Assembly (NCBI RefSeq): GCF_001298105.1
Contig: NZ_LGJH01000121.1
Span: 1-45,859, forward strand
Reading direction: 5' to 3'
Length of the DNA stretch: 45,859 nt
Origin: Novosphingobium sp. ST904
Lineage (GTDB): Bacteria; Pseudomonadota; Alphaproteobacteria; Sphingomonadales; Sphingomonadaceae
Shown here: positions 45,565 through 45,859 of the stretch, piece after piece
Layout: each line of letters opens with the position of its first letter
Position numbering within the stretch: the stretch's first letter is position 1
Position numbers and translations under genes: made by a program
Notes under the pieces: model-generated
What the model was told of the DNA's origin: nothing
What the model saw: only the letters and a program-made list of their open reading frames with translations
Databases searched by the model: none

Positions 45565-45859
45565 CGCCAAGTTGCTACTATGCTTGGATCGTCAGCGACG
45601 GAACGGCGGCTCATGGCAGCGATGATGCTCCAATGGGCTCCTGAGCTTGCAAAGCATATTGCAATGCCACCCGGGTTGGCCACGGACCTACATAGACTAA
45701 AACATTTAGACCGATAATAATAGTTATGTTAAATTTGGCCAATTCCGGGGCAATTAGAACGTGTCGGTTTTCCTAAATAACCGGACGACGGAATGGCGTA
45801 AAAACCTTGCGCGGCAGATTTCGCCATAAAATCGCAATTCTGCAGTTTGATTGCCTCGA
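45565..45859 (+). other. End of window without a supported gene
   Basis: About 295 bases become AT-richer after 45690 (tttagaccgataataatag), unlike the coding region before. A 45-codon frame at 45580-45717 (MLGSSATERRLMAAMMLQWA) has no recognised family and no clear ribosome site. No terminator hairpin or inverted repeat was noticed. The change in composition could mark the edge of the island. Confidence 0.45.

Overview
The window is about 63% GC and reads as a mobile heavy-metal resistance island from an alphaproteobacterium, most likely a sphingomonad (Sphingobium/Sphingomonas/Novosphingobium type) and probably on a plasmid. The basis is gene content and similarity recognised by eye; no database search was run. 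It opens with the right end of an IS21-family element (istB tail and terminal repeats, to about 405). No rRNA, tRNA, CRISPR array or replication origin was seen.

Layout. (1) 446-1675: dmeR-dmeF, a Ni/Co-responsive repressor and a cation diffusion facilitator. (2) 1897-5638, minus strand: a thioredoxin-reductase-like flavoprotein, a Cu(I) P-type ATPase and a frameshifted cueR, with a CueR-type promoter before the ATPase. (3) 5954-7608: a stray fliQ and an unrecognised gene with nuclease-like features. (4) 7615-8935, minus: copC-copD. (5) 9159-17395: a cytochrome c, a CnrY/CnrX/CnrH-like membrane signalling trio ending in an ECF sigma factor, then copper detoxification genes (CopA oxidase, CopB, PepSY, two DUF305, DUF411, two small Cys/Met-rich exported proteins). 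(6) 17531-23791: cusCBAF copper/silver efflux. (7) 23905-25925: a YgjV-like membrane protein and a retropepsin/PDZ protein. (8) 26022-32069: a lead-resistance set (UppP/PbrB, PbrA ATPase, PbrR regulator, PbrT uptake protein) with three near-identical MerR-type operators, the third driving only a truncated CDF remnant. (9) 32302-38839: CzcI-like, czcCBA, DUF190. (10) 38987-45564: SRPBCC, zinc-ribbon, two MliC-like lipoproteins, MgtC, ZIP transporter, CDF transporter and a P1B-4 ATPase, mostly with start/stop overlaps.

Together the genes cover uptake, periplasmic binding and oxidation, inner-membrane ATPase export and RND export across the envelope for Cu/Ag, Zn/Co/Cd, Ni/Co and Pb. The regulators visible are DmeR, CueR, PbrR and the CnrYXH-like sigma system; none is visible for the last zinc-type block.

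The most important caution is that about 20 single-base frame disruptions interrupt at least 13 genes. All but one can be repaired by adding one base to a short run of identical bases, which points to a homopolymer under-calling artefact more than to gene decay. Such genes are given at full repaired length. The most interesting biology is the CnrYXH-like trio with all five CnrX metal ligands conserved, placed in front of a copper operon, together with the unrecognised nuclease-like gene at 6284.
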